From assembly GCA_030448105.1 (NCBI GenBank), contig JAUJNP010000015.1:4608-68607 (forward strand): DNA of 64,000 nt, written 5' to 3'. The notes below the pieces were generated by a model. The model searched no databases. It saw only the letters and a list, made by a program, of their open reading frames with translations, and was not told where the DNA came from. Made by a program: the position numbers and the translations under genes. Below, in pieces: positions 36,594-44,812 of the stretch (its first letter is position 1; each line of letters starts with the position of its first letter). This stretch comes from Acidimicrobiales bacterium (GTDB lineage: Bacteria > Actinomycetota > Acidimicrobiia > Acidimicrobiales > Iamiaceae).

Positions 36594-37022
36594 ATGATCC
36601 GACCCAAGGACGTCGTCGCCCGCATCGTCACCGCCGTGCACGAGTGGGCGTTCAAGGCGACCGAGGGGCGGGTGGGCGGTCGTGCTTTCGGCATGCCTGT
36701 GGTGCGGCTCACCACCACCGGCCGCAAGAGCGGCAAGCCCCGGTCCACCATGCTGACCTCGCCGGTGCACGACGGCGACACCGTCGTCCTCGTGGCCTCC
36801 TACGGGGGCGACCCCCGCCACCCGGCCTGGTTCCTGAACCTCCGCGACCACCCCGAGGTGGAGGTCACCATGAGCGGTCGCACCCGCAAGATGCAGGCCC
36901 GCGTCGCGTCGGCGGAGGAGAAGGCCGAGCTCTGGCCGCGGGTCACCAAGGCCTACCGGGGCTACGCCGCCTACCAGAAGCGCACCGACCGCGACATCCC
37001 GCTCGTCATCGTCGAGCCCTGA
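36594..37022 (+). CDS. Deazaflavin (F420)-dependent nitroreductase family protein (DDN-like)
   Basis: 142 residues, the normal size. Seen: PVVRLTTTGRKSGKPRSTML (the G-R-K-S-G segment binds the cofactor phosphate), VLVASYGGDPRHPAWFLNLR and YAAYQKRTDRDIPLVIVEP, all typical of the split-barrel F420H2-dependent family. It implies the organism makes cofactor F420, as many actinobacteria do (inference). The natural substrate is unknown. It shares its orientation with the DUF983 gene 20 bp downstream. Confidence 0.88.
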   Translation: MIRPKDVVARIVTAVHEWAFKATEGRVGGRAFGMPVVRLTTTGRKSGKPRSTMLTSPVHDGDTVVLVASYGGDPRHPAWFLNLRDHPEVEVTMSGRTRKMQARVASAEEKAELWPRVTKAYRGYAAYQKRTDRDIPLVIVEP

Positions 37023-37042
37023 CCTCGGCCGGGGGAACGGCC

Positions 37043-37525
37043 GTGGCCGAGGACCTCAGCGCCGACGACGTGCTCGAGCCCAGCCCGAGCTGGACCGTCC
37101 TCATGGGGAGAGGCCTGCGCAAACGCTGCCCCCGCTGTGGGGCGCGGGGGCTCTACCGCGGCTGGTTCCACATGTTGGAGCGCTGCCCGGCCTGCGGGTT
37201 CAAGTTCGAGCGTGAGCCGGGCTTCTTCGTCGGCGCCTACCTCATCAACTTCGCCATCGTCGAGGGCCTGCTGTTCGTGCTGGTGATGGCGTTCGTGGTC
37301 GTCCTGGCCAACGACTCACGGGCGGGGATCGTGGTGCCGCTCGTCATCGGGGCGGTGCTGGCGGTGGCTGCGCCGCTCGCCTTCTACCCTTACTCCCGCA
37401 CCATTTGGTCGGCCATCGACCTGGCGGCCACGCCGCTCGAGCTGGCCGAGATAGTGGAGGCACGGGAGGCGGTCACCGGCGAAGGCAAGGGAGACAGCAA
37501 GGGCGAGGGCGACCGGGGGCGCTGA
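37043..37525 (+). CDS. DUF983 membrane protein with zinc-ribbon
   Basis: 160 residues. An N-terminal cytosolic zinc ribbon (RCPRCGARGLYRGW and LERCPACGFKFERE, four Cys) precedes two membrane helices (LINFAIVEGLLFVLVMAFV and VVPLVIGAVLAVAAPLAF) and a charged, Gly/Lys-rich tail. This matches DUF983, whose function is not known. GTG start used. The gene is probably co-transcribed with the F420-dependent gene. Confidence 0.83.
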   Translation: MAEDLSADDVLEPSPSWTVLMGRGLRKRCPRCGARGLYRGWFHMLERCPACGFKFEREPGFFVGAYLINFAIVEGLLFVLVMAFVVVLANDSRAGIVVPLVIGAVLAVAAPLAFYPYSRTIWSAIDLAATPLELAEIVEAREAVTGEGKGDSKGEGDRGR

Positions 37526-37530
37526 CCCGC

Positions 37531-38055
37531 TCAGCCGCCCGGGACGGTGGGGAACCCGCAGGTGTCCTTGGCGTAGTCGTTGACCCGGGTGGCCTCGTCC
37601 TGGATGGCCCGCGCGTTGACCGACACCTTGGAGCTGAAGTCGGCGACGCTGGTGCTGTCCTGGAGGATCAGGATGTTCTCCTCGACGTTGTCGCGGATCG
37701 TGGCCAGGTCGTCCTGGATCTCGTCGGGGGCCACGTCAGCGGCGGTGGTGTAGGCCTCCAGGCCCCGCTCGTAGATGTCGATCAGCTCGGGTTGCAGGTC
37801 GGCCCAGTCCGGGCCGTACCGGTCCTCGGCCGTGCCCACCTCCTCGATGACGTCGGCGATCTCCTGGAGGGAATCACACACCTCCTCGGTGTCCTCGGTG
37901 GTGGTGGTGGGCTCGGTGGTGGTGGTGGTGGTCGACTCGGTGGTCGTCGTGCTCGTGGTGTCGGAGGCGTCCTCGTCGGCTCCGGTGGTGCCGCACGCCC
38001 CCAGGGTCAGGGCGGCGAGGAAGGCGAGGGCGAGGGTGGCGGTGCGACGCAGCAT
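37531..38055 (-). CDS. Small secreted lipoprotein, function unknown
   Basis: 174 residues. Signal peptide TATLALAFLAALTLGAC with lipobox LGAC, followed by a Thr-rich linker (runs of TTTT interrupted by Glu) of about 40 residues that would span the cell wall, then a small helical domain beginning CDSLQEIADVIEEVG and holding a second Cys near the end (KDTCGFP). No family recognised. The convergent neighbour is DUF983; the stop codons are 5 bp apart. Confidence 0.7.
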   Translation of the reverse strand: MLRRTATLALAFLAALTLGACGTTGADEDASDTTSTTTTESTTTTTTEPTTTTEDTEEVCDSLQEIADVIEEVGTAEDRYGPDWADLQPELIDIYERGLEAYTTAADVAPDEIQDDLATIRDNVEENILILQDSTSVADFSSKVSVNARAIQDEATRVNDYAKDTCGFPTVPGG

Positions 38056-38093
38056 CGGTCCGGTCTACCCCACCCACAGGGGCGGATGAACGC

Positions 38094-39221
38094 TCAAATG
38101 AATCGCCGCCCTGCCACCCGCCATGCCGCCCGGGCCGCCAGGAGGATCGCCACCAGGCACAGCAGCACCACCAGGAAGGACCCCGATCCCGAGATCAGCC
38201 GTTGGATGCCACCGGTGAAGCCGTCGACGGCGTCGTGCCACGCCTTGGCGAAACCGCTCCTCGGCGGGTCACGGGGCTCGTCGACCCCCGCCGGCAAGGG
38301 CTCCCGCACGAGCACGGTGAGGGTGCCGAAGCTGGCCTTGTCCTCGAGCAGCTTGCGCTGCCCCTGGAGCTGCTCGAGCTCGACCTGCACGCCGTTGAGG
38401 CGGTCCTGCACGGCGAGGATGTCAGGGATGGTGCGGGCCTCGGTCTGCAGGGTCCGCAGCTGGTCGCGGGTGGCGGTGAGGCTGGTGATGCGGGCCTCGA
38501 GGTCGGTGAACTGCGCGGTCACGTCCTCGCCCGAGGACGACGACACCTTGACCGTGCCCAGGCGGCGCACCTCGGTGAGCACCTGCTCGAAGCGGGCGCT
38601 CGGCACCCGCAGGGTGAAGGTGCCCGAGGGCGAGCGGCCCACCTCGCTGGAGCGGCTGTCGGCCACGAAGCCGCCGGCGCCGGCGGCCAGGGTGGTGAGG
38701 CGGTTGACGGTCACGTCGAAGCGCCCCCTGCGCACCTCTACCTCGAGGCTGCCGGTCTTCACGACGCGGGGGCGGGCCCCCGGAACCTGGGCGGGAGGGG
38801 GCGCGACCTCGGAGGGCGCGTCACCACCCGCCAAACCGGTGGCTTCTTCGGAGGGCGGAGCACCACCAGCCGGCACGGTGGTGGACGCCACGCCCGGCTG
38901 TGCCTTCTCACCCACCCCGGAGGCGTTGGAATCGCCACTTGCGGCACTGGTGTCGGAGTCGTCCGCGCTCCGCCGAGCCGAGCTGGGAACCAGGTTGACG
39001 GCGGCCGCCGCCAGGGCCACGACCACCACGATGGCGGCCGCCCACCGCAGCCACGGCGCCCCCGTCGACGCTCGCCGAGCGACGCCCGGGGGCCGGGCGC
39101 CGGCCCGGGCGGCGGCCAGCACCTTGGCCGCTCCATCGGCGGGGACGGGCTGGGCGCCGGCCGCTTCGGCCAGCAGGGCCTCCAGCTCGGCATCGGTCGG
39201 CTCACGGACATCGGTGGGCAT
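38094..39221 (-). CDS. DUF4349 membrane protein, candidate anti-sigma factor
   Basis: 375 residues. A cytosolic N-terminus of about 60 residues, one membrane helix (WAAAIVVVVALAAAAVNL), an external Ser/Gly/Pro-rich stretch, then the DUF4349 domain: VVKTGSLEVEVRRGRFDVT, GGFVADSRSSEVGRSPSG, a coiled-coil ARITSLTATRDQLRTLQTEA, and a second helix near the C-terminus (FLVVLLCLVAILLAAR). Its ATG directly follows the stop of the ECF sigma gene, the usual place for the cognate anti-sigma factor. The regulatory role is inference. Confidence 0.8.
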   Translation of the reverse strand: MPTDVREPTDAELEALLAEAAGAQPVPADGAAKVLAAARAGARPPGVARRASTGAPWLRWAAAIVVVVALAAAAVNLVPSSARRSADDSDTSAASGDSNASGVGEKAQPGVASTTVPAGGAPPSEEATGLAGGDAPSEVAPPPAQVPGARPRVVKTGSLEVEVRRGRFDVTVNRLTTLAAGAGGFVADSRSSEVGRSPSGTFTLRVPSARFEQVLTEVRRLGTVKVSSSSGEDVTAQFTDLEARITSLTATRDQLRTLQTEARTIPDILAVQDRLNGVQVELEQLQGQRKLLEDKASFGTLTVLVREPLPAGVDEPRDPPRSGFAKAWHDAVDGFTGGIQRLISGSGSFLVVLLCLVAILLAARAAWRVAGRRFI

Positions 39222-39740
39222 TCAGGCCTCCTCGGCCAGAGCGGCGTCGAGCGCCGGGTGGGCGGCGAGGCGGCGGCGCGCCTCGTGCAGTCGGGACTTC
39301 ACGGTGCCGGGGCGGCGACGGATGGCGGTGGCGATCTCGGCCTCGGACAGGCCGCTCCAGTAGCGCAGCACCACCACCGCCCGCAAGTGGTCGGGAAGGT
39401 CGTCGAGCGCGCCGCGCACGGCGGAGGCCCGGTGATCGGCCTCCACCGCCTCGGCCGGCCCGGGCCCGTCGGCTGGGCGGCGGTCGACGCCGGTGGCGGG
39501 CGCGGTGCGGTCACGGCGGGGGATCTCCGCCCGCAAGCGGGAGTGGCAGGCGTTCACCAGCACCCGGTAGAGCCAGGGGCGGGCCGCGGGACCGTCGGGG
39601 AGCGAGGCCCGGAACCGCCACGCCCGCAGGAAGGCCTCCTGCACCGCGTCCTCGGCGTCGGCCGGGTTGCGCATCATCAGGCAGGCGGTGCGGTAGGCCC
39701 GGGCGTAGTCCTCTTGTAGCCAGCGTTCCAGCTCGTCCAC
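39222..39740 (-). CDS. ECF-subfamily RNA polymerase sigma factor
   Basis: 172 residues. Region 2: ARAYRTACLMMRNPADAEDA then VQEAFLRAWRF, which binds core polymerase and the -10 element. Region 4: LRAVVVLRYWSGLSEAEIAT followed by RPGTVKSRLHEARRRL, a helix-turn-helix for the -35 element. GTG start with GGGGAG 7 nt upstream, so unlike most genes here it has a Shine-Dalgarno. Followed immediately by the DUF4349 gene, its likely membrane partner. Confidence 0.92.
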   Translation of the reverse strand: MDELERWLQEDYARAYRTACLMMRNPADAEDAVQEAFLRAWRFRASLPDGPAARPWLYRVLVNACHSRLRAEIPRRDRTAPATGVDRRPADGPGPAEAVEADHRASAVRGALDDLPDHLRAVVVLRYWSGLSEAEIATAIRRRPGTVKSRLHEARRRLAAHPALDAALAEEA

Positions 39741-39866
39741 GGTCTGCTCCCCGTCGTCAGTAGTACGACGCAGGATCCGACGCCGAGGTTCGCGGCGCGG
39801 TTCCCGGCGGACGGACGCGGGGACCCGTCACCCCCCGGTGGCCATGACCGGCCCACCGACGGGCCG

Positions 39867-39872
39867 TAGCCT
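39867..39872 (+). promoter_or_regulatory. -10 box TAGCCT of the Ser/Thr kinase gene
   Basis: TAGCCT ends 9 nt before the GTG at 39882. Confidence 0.5.
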
Positions 39873-39881
39873 GGGAAGGCC

Positions 39882-41708
39882 GTGACCCTCCCCACCGAGA
39901 CCGGGACCGAGGCGGTCGCCACCGTCTCCACCGGCGACCGCTGCCCGCAGTGTCGCGCCCCGGTCACCGCCTCGTGGCTGGCCTGCTCCGAGTGCGGGGC
40001 GCGACTGGCGGTGGCGGCCGAGCTGCCCGCGGGCAGCCCGCTCGGCGGCGGGCGCTTCGTCGTCCGCAGCGTGCTCGGGCGCGGTGGGTTCGGCATCACC
40101 TACGCGGTCGACGACACCCGCCTGCAGCGCCGGGTGGCGGTGAAGGAGCTCTTCCCCGACGTCGCCGTTCGCCATGGCTTGATCGTCCTCACTCCCCCCG
40201 AGGGGCGCGAGGCCTTCGCCTCGGCCCGGGAGCGGTTCCTGCGGGAGGCCCGCGTGCTGGCCCGGTTCTCCCACCCCGGCATCGTGCGGGTCTACGAGGT
40301 CTTCGAGGAGCACAACACCGCTTACCTGGTGCTCGAGCTGCTGGAGGGTTCGACGTTGAGCGAGCTGCTCCGCGCCCGAGGCGGCCCCTTCAGCGAGGCC
40401 GAGGTCCTCGACGTGGCCGAGCGGGTGGGCGCCGCCCTCGGTGCCATCCACCGGGCGGGCCTGCTGCACCGCGACGTCAGCCCGTCGAACCTGGTGGTCA
40501 CCGACCACGGCCGCATCGTGCTCATCGACTTCGGCCTGGCCCGCTCCTTCGACGCCGGGCGCACCGCGGCCATGACCCGCGTCGTGACTCCCGGGTACGC
40601 CCCGCCGGAGCAGTACGTCGGGTCCGCCCGCTTCGGCCCCGCCACCGACGTCTACGGACTGGCCGCCACCCTCTACCGGCTGCTCACGACCCGGACCCCG
40701 CCCTCCGCGGTCGAGCGCCAGCACGGCACCACCGTCGTGGCGCCCTTCCGGCTCAGCACCGGCGTGTCCAAGCGCGTCAGCGACGCCGTGCTCGACGGGC
40801 TCGAGCTCAACCCCGACCACCGGCCCCAGTCGATCGACGCCTTCCTCGCCCGTCTCGGCGTCGAGGCCGAGGGCCCGGCCACGGGCATCGTGGCCCGCTC
40901 CGCTCCCGCCAGCCCGGCGACGACCGTGCCCGCTGCCGTCCCGCCGGGTGCCAGCGACCACACCGTGCTCGAACCCGGGCGCGCCCCCCGCCCGGTGCGG
41001 GTGCCCGGCCCGCGGGCGGTCGTGCCCGCGCCGATCGTCCCCCGTCCTCCGGTCGCCCGGCCTCCGGTGAGCCGGCCACCGGTCATCCCCGACCCGGCCG
41101 CCTACCTGCCCGGTCCGGTGATCGGGCCGGTGATCGGGCCGCCGCCGAAGGGTCGATGGCGGGTGACGCTGCCACTGACGGCGGCGGCGGTGGCGTTGAC
41201 GTCGGCCGCGCCGGTGCTGCTCACCGCCCTGCTCGTGCTGGTCGGGCTGCCCATGCTCGCCACCGCCGGAGACCTGGCCCGCCACCGCCGGCGCTGGAGC
41301 GCGGGGATGGCCGGCGGCGGACTCGACCGGCTCAGCCCAGGAGCCGCCATCGCGCCCCGCCTGGTGGGCAACGTGGTCGTCAGCCTGCTGCGGGCGCTGC
41401 CTGCCCTGGCGTTGCTAGCCGTGCTGATCGGGTGCTGGTACCCGGTGCACGACGCCGAGCGGCTCGTCACCGCGGCCGACTGGTTCCTGCGTCTCTCGGG
41501 CGTGGCCGTGGCCCTCGTGCTGGTCGTGCCCGCCCTGCGGGGCAGTGACCGCTTCGCTTCGGGCACGGCCGTCGACCACCTGCACGCCCGGGTGGCGCCT
41601 CCCGGGGCCCGGCTCAGCCAGGCCGGATGGGTGCTGTGGGTGGTGTGCCTGGGCCTGGTCGCGCTGGGGCTGTCGTTCAACCCGGAGGTGTGGCCCCTCC
41701 CAGGCTGA
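39882..41708 (+). CDS. Serine/threonine protein kinase with zinc ribbon and membrane tail
   Basis: 608 residues. An N-terminal zinc ribbon (CPQC ... CSEC, residues 21-38) precedes a Hanks-type kinase domain (about 60-325): glycine loop LGRGGFGITYAVDD, catalytic Lys in VAVKELFPD, HRDVSPSNL near 197, DFGLARS near 216, and TPGYAPPEQY. A Pro-rich linker (about 340-425) includes a repeated PVIG. The C-terminus has about four hydrophobic helices (from LPLTAAAVALTSAAPVLLTA). Such kinases sense signals at the membrane. Its 3' end overlaps the convergent peptidase by 32 bp. Confidence 0.9.
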   Translation: MTLPTETGTEAVATVSTGDRCPQCRAPVTASWLACSECGARLAVAAELPAGSPLGGGRFVVRSVLGRGGFGITYAVDDTRLQRRVAVKELFPDVAVRHGLIVLTPPEGREAFASARERFLREARVLARFSHPGIVRVYEVFEEHNTAYLVLELLEGSTLSELLRARGGPFSEAEVLDVAERVGAALGAIHRAGLLHRDVSPSNLVVTDHGRIVLIDFGLARSFDAGRTAAMTRVVTPGYAPPEQYVGSARFGPATDVYGLAATLYRLLTTRTPPSAVERQHGTTVVAPFRLSTGVSKRVSDAVLDGLELNPDHRPQSIDAFLARLGVEAEGPATGIVARSAPASPATTVPAAVPPGASDHTVLEPGRAPRPVRVPGPRAVVPAPIVPRPPVARPPVSRPPVIPDPAAYLPGPVIGPVIGPPPKGRWRVTLPLTAAAVALTSAAPVLLTALLVLVGLPMLATAGDLARHRRRWSAGMAGGGLDRLSPGAAIAPRLVGNVVVSLLRALPALALLAVLIGCWYPVHDAERLVTAADWFLRLSGVAVALVLVVPALRGSDRFASGTAVDHLHARVAPPGARLSQAGWVLWVVCLGLVALGLSFNPEVWPLPG

Positions 41709-43737
41709 TGCCCAGGAAGGTGAGCACGTCGGCGGCCTCCGCGGCCTGGCGCGACACCGGCTTGCCCTGGCCGTGGCCGGCCCGGGGCTCCACCCGCACC
41801 AGCACCGGGTGCTCGTCACCGCAGCTCGTCGCCGCCTGGAGGCGGGCGGCGAACTTGCGGGCGTGGCAGGGGTCGACCCGTGAGTCCTCCTCGCCGGTGG
41901 TCACCATGACCGCCGGGTAGCAGGTGCCGTCGACCACGTGGTGGTACGGCGAGTAGGCGTGCAGCCAGGCGAACTCCTCGGCCACATCGGGGTCGCCGTA
42001 CTCGGGCACCCAGAGGCGGGCGATCAGGAACCGGGGGAAGCGCACCATGTCGGTGAGGGGCACGGCGCAGTGCACCGCCCGGCACAGGTCGGGCCGCTGG
42101 GTGAGGGCGGCCGCCACCAGCAGCCCACCGTTGCTGCCCCCCCGGATGGCCAGGTGCTCCCGCGACGTGCGCCCCTCGGCCACCAGCCAGTCGGCGGCGG
42201 CGGCGAAGTCGTCGAACACCTGCTGCTTGTGCTGGCGCATCCCCGCCCGGTGCCAGTCCTCGCCCTCCTCTGACCCGCCCCGGAGCCCGGCCAGCGCCCA
42301 CACGCCGCCGGCCTCGCAGTGGGCGACCACGGTGGCGCTGTACTCGGGCGCCATGGTGGCGGCGAAGCCGCCGTAGCCGGTGAGGACGGTGGGGGTGGCG
42401 GGCCCGGGGGTGGTGTGGCGGTGGCGGACCAGGAACAGCGACACCGGGGTGGCGTCGGTGGACGGGTAGCGGACCTGGTCGACCACGAAGTCGGCGGGGT
42501 CGACCGGTCCTGCCCCTCCGCCCCACCCACCGAGGCCCTCGGGCGTCCAGCGGAAGAGCTGCGGTGGTCGGGCGAACGACGTGAGCGCCAGCCAGGCCTC
42601 GTCCCGGTCGTCGCTGGCGTCGAGAGCCACGACTGTTCCGGCGTCGGGCAGCGCCACCTCGGCGGGGGCGGAACCGTGGAGGTCGTGGCGGTGGAGGCGC
42701 GACACCGCCGTGCGCGTCGACAGCACCAGCAGCGAGCGGCTGGTGGCGACCACCGCCTCGATCACCGACTCGCTCTCGGGGACCAGGGTCTCCCAGCGGT
42801 CGGACGTGGGTGCATCGAGCGGGGCGGCGACCACCCGGCCCCGGGGGGCGTCGAGGGTCGTGGTGCCGATCAGGCGACCGTCGACCACCTCGAAGCCGGT
42901 GCGGGCGGTCACCCCCTCGATGGCGGTCGCCCGGTGCCCGGTGCGGCGGTCCACGAGGTGCACGTCGATCCGGTCCCACCCGAGGGCCACGTGCAGCAGC
43001 AGCCAGCGGCCGTCGCGCGACAGCGAGACGTCGGGCCAGGCGGTGTCGTCGGGGAGGTCGCCGTAGACGAGCTCGTCGTGTCCGGGATGGTCGCCGAGCT
43101 CGTGCCACCAGACGGTCCGGTGGTAGCCGCGCTCGGCGGCGGGCACCGAGGCGGGGTCGGGGTACCGGGTGTAGGCGAAGGCTTCGCCGCCGGGGAGCCA
43201 GGCCACCGACGCGGCGCGGGTGTGGGGGATGACGTCGTCGAGCAGCTCGGCGGTGACCGTGTCCTGCACCCGCAGCGTGCTGCGCTCGTCGCCGCCGGTG
43301 GAGAGGCCAAGGGCCACGAGCCGCCCGTCGGGGGAGGGGCGGTACCAGTCGAGGGCGGCGGTTTCGTCGCCGACCAGTTCCTGGGGTTGGACCAGCAGCC
43401 GGGGCTCGGCCGTGGGGTCACCGGCCGGGCGCACGAAGAGGGCGGACTGGTCGAGGCCGCCGCCCCGTTCGACGGTGAAGAGGCGGTCGCCGGCCACCCG
43501 GGCGCCCAGCACCATCCGGGCGTCGAGCAGCTCGGTGAGGCGCCGATGGAGGGCGGCCCGCTCGGGACGGGCGTCGAGCAGGGCGCGGGTGCGGTCGTTC
43601 TGCGCGGCGGTCCATGCCCGGACCGCCGGGTCCTCCCCGTCCTCGAGCCAGCGGTAGGGGTTGGCCACCTCCACCCCGTGGAGCACCTCCACCACGTCGT
43701 CGCGACGGGTGGGCGGGGGAGGGGGCACGGCGGGCAT
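41677..43737 (-). CDS. Prolyl oligopeptidase (S9A family)
   Basis: 686 residues, standard for the family; cleaves peptides after Pro. N-terminal PTRRDDVVEVLHGVEVANPY then YRWLEDGEDPAVRAWTAAQN opens the beta-propeller; the C-terminal alpha/beta-hydrolase has the nucleophile in IRGGSNGGLLVA, catalytic Asp in EEDSRVDPCHARK and His in GHGQGK. No signal peptide, so probably cytosolic. ATG at 43737 is 6 nt after TAGGGT. It overlaps the Ser/Thr kinase gene at its 3' end. Confidence 0.93.
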   Translation of the reverse strand: MPAVPPPPPTRRDDVVEVLHGVEVANPYRWLEDGEDPAVRAWTAAQNDRTRALLDARPERAALHRRLTELLDARMVLGARVAGDRLFTVERGGGLDQSALFVRPAGDPTAEPRLLVQPQELVGDETAALDWYRPSPDGRLVALGLSTGGDERSTLRVQDTVTAELLDDVIPHTRAASVAWLPGGEAFAYTRYPDPASVPAAERGYHRTVWWHELGDHPGHDELVYGDLPDDTAWPDVSLSRDGRWLLLHVALGWDRIDVHLVDRRTGHRATAIEGVTARTGFEVVDGRLIGTTTLDAPRGRVVAAPLDAPTSDRWETLVPESESVIEAVVATSRSLLVLSTRTAVSRLHRHDLHGSAPAEVALPDAGTVVALDASDDRDEAWLALTSFARPPQLFRWTPEGLGGWGGGAGPVDPADFVVDQVRYPSTDATPVSLFLVRHRHTTPGPATPTVLTGYGGFAATMAPEYSATVVAHCEAGGVWALAGLRGGSEEGEDWHRAGMRQHKQQVFDDFAAAADWLVAEGRTSREHLAIRGGSNGGLLVAAALTQRPDLCRAVHCAVPLTDMVRFPRFLIARLWVPEYGDPDVAEEFAWLHAYSPYHHVVDGTCYPAVMVTTGEEDSRVDPCHARKFAARLQAATSCGDEHPVLVRVEPRAGHGQGKPVSRQAAEAADVLTFLGISLGGATPPG

Positions 43738-43743
43738 CGGCGC

Positions 43744-43753
43744 ACCCTACGGT
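43744..43753. promoter_or_regulatory. Back-to-back -10 boxes of the peptidase and DUF3445 genes
   Basis: Sequence ACCCTACGGT: minus-strand TAGGGT (43744-43749) ends 6 nt before the ATG at 43737; plus-strand TACGGT (43748-43753) ends 8 nt before the GTG at 43762. The boxes share the central TA pair. Confidence 0.55.
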
Positions 43754-43761
43754 CGCGGGTC

Positions 43762-44631
43762 GTGGCCCCCATCGCCGGCCCGAGCTGGCTGGACGACCTG
43801 AGCCTCGACGCCGCTGGTCCACCCTGGCTGTCGATGGGCCTGGCCCGGGTGGGCGCCGACCGCTGGTTGGTGGTCGACGACGCCCGCCACGCCGAGCTGG
43901 CCGAGCGCCGCCGGCTCCTCGCCGAGCGCCACGACGAGGTCTTCGCCGCCCTGCCGGGCACCGACGCGGCCAGCGCCGAGGTGCTCGCCCTGGTGCGGGC
44001 CTGGCTCGAGACCCATCAGCCGGATCTGGCCCTGCCTCCGGACCCGCCGGCAGTGCACCCGTTGGAGGCGGCCGGACGGTTGGTGCAGGAGGACCTCTGC
44101 CTCATGGTGGAGCGTGACGGCGCCGACCACCCCGACCGCGCCCACCTCGACGCCGCCTGCCTGTGCTTCCCCTCGCACTGGCGGCTGGCCGACAAGATCG
44201 GCCGCCCGGCGGCCGAGGTGCACGGGCCTGTCCCGCGCTACGCCAAGGAGCTCTCGGCCCGGGTCGATCGCTACCTCGCCCGCCTCCGCCCCGACGTGAT
44301 CGGCGTGCGCCGCAACTGGTCGGTGCACGAGTCCCCCGAGCTGTTCGCCCCCGAGCCGCCGAGGTCCTTCGCTCCGCTGCCGGTCGGTGCCGTCGCCGAC
44401 GGTCTGTGGCTGCGCAGCGAGCGCCAGACCCTCCGTCGCCTACCGGCCAGCGGCGCCGTGCTCTTCACCATCCGGGTGCAGCAGGTGGCGATGGGCGCGC
44501 TGGCGACCCGGCCGGACGTCGCCGCCCGCCTGGCGGCCCGGCTGCGGGCCCAACCGGCCGAGCTCAGCGCCATGGGCGTGCCCGGCCCGCAGCTCGACCC
44601 GCTGCTGGGGTGGCTCGACTCGGTCAGGTGA
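43762..44631 (+). CDS. DUF3445 protein (heme-dependent oxidative N-demethylase-like)
   Basis: 289 residues. The DUF3445 pattern is clear: WLSMGLARVGADRWLVVDD near the N-terminus, a central VQEDLCLMVE, LCFPSHWRLADKIGRP, VPRYAKELSARVDRYLARLRP and RRNWSVHESPELF, then LRSERQTLRRLPASGAVLF. Members of the family related to DmmA catalyse heme-dependent oxidative N-demethylation, but the partner subunits are not next to it here, so substrate is open. Divergent from the peptidase gene through an overlapping promoter. Confidence 0.8.
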   Translation: MAPIAGPSWLDDLSLDAAGPPWLSMGLARVGADRWLVVDDARHAELAERRRLLAERHDEVFAALPGTDAASAEVLALVRAWLETHQPDLALPPDPPAVHPLEAAGRLVQEDLCLMVERDGADHPDRAHLDAACLCFPSHWRLADKIGRPAAEVHGPVPRYAKELSARVDRYLARLRPDVIGVRRNWSVHESPELFAPEPPRSFAPLPVGAVADGLWLRSERQTLRRLPASGAVLFTIRVQQVAMGALATRPDVAARLAARLRAQPAELSAMGVPGPQLDPLLGWLDSVR

Positions 44632-44645
44632 TCGCCGCCCCGTCC

Positions 44646-44693
44646 TTCTGGCATGCATACGTGTCGCCAGGACGACAGATGTGCATGCCAAAA
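44646..44693. repeat. Long imperfect hairpin between convergent genes
   Basis: Two 21-nt arms (44646-44666 and 44673-44693) match at 17 positions around a 6-nt loop; the core TGGCATGCA/TGCATGCCA is perfect. It is AT-richer than its surroundings and lies between DUF3445 and the bL37 gene. A bidirectional terminator is likely; a dispersed repeat is possible. Confidence 0.6.
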
Positions 44694-44710
44694 CCCCGGC
44701 TGTCCGACGG

Positions 44711-44797
44711 CTAGCCGCGGCCGGCGTTGGGCTTGGTGCCGTGGTTGGCCTTCTTGCGGCGGGCGTTGATCTTGCGCTTGTTCGTCTTCTTGGACAT
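44711..44797 (-). CDS. bL37-like ribosomal mini-protein
   Basis: A 28-residue, very basic protein beginning MSKKTNKRK and ending KKANHGTKPNAGRG. The ANHGxxPN signature matches my memory of bL37, a mini-protein of the large subunit known from mycobacterial ribosome structures. ATG at 44797 lies 9 nt after the box TAGCCT, whose TAG is also the stop of the upstream PHP gene. A chance frame this short would not be so Lys/Arg-rich with a recognisable motif, but the assignment needs an alignment. Confidence 0.65.
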   Translation of the reverse strand: MSKKTNKRKINARRKKANHGTKPNAGRG

Positions 44798-44806
44798 GAG
44801 GGCGGC

Positions 44807-44812
44807 AGGCTA
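44807..44812 (-). promoter_or_regulatory. -10 box TAGCCT of the bL37-like gene
   Basis: Minus-strand TAGCCT ends 9 nt before the ATG at 44797 and overlaps the stop codon of the PHP gene. Confidence 0.5.
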
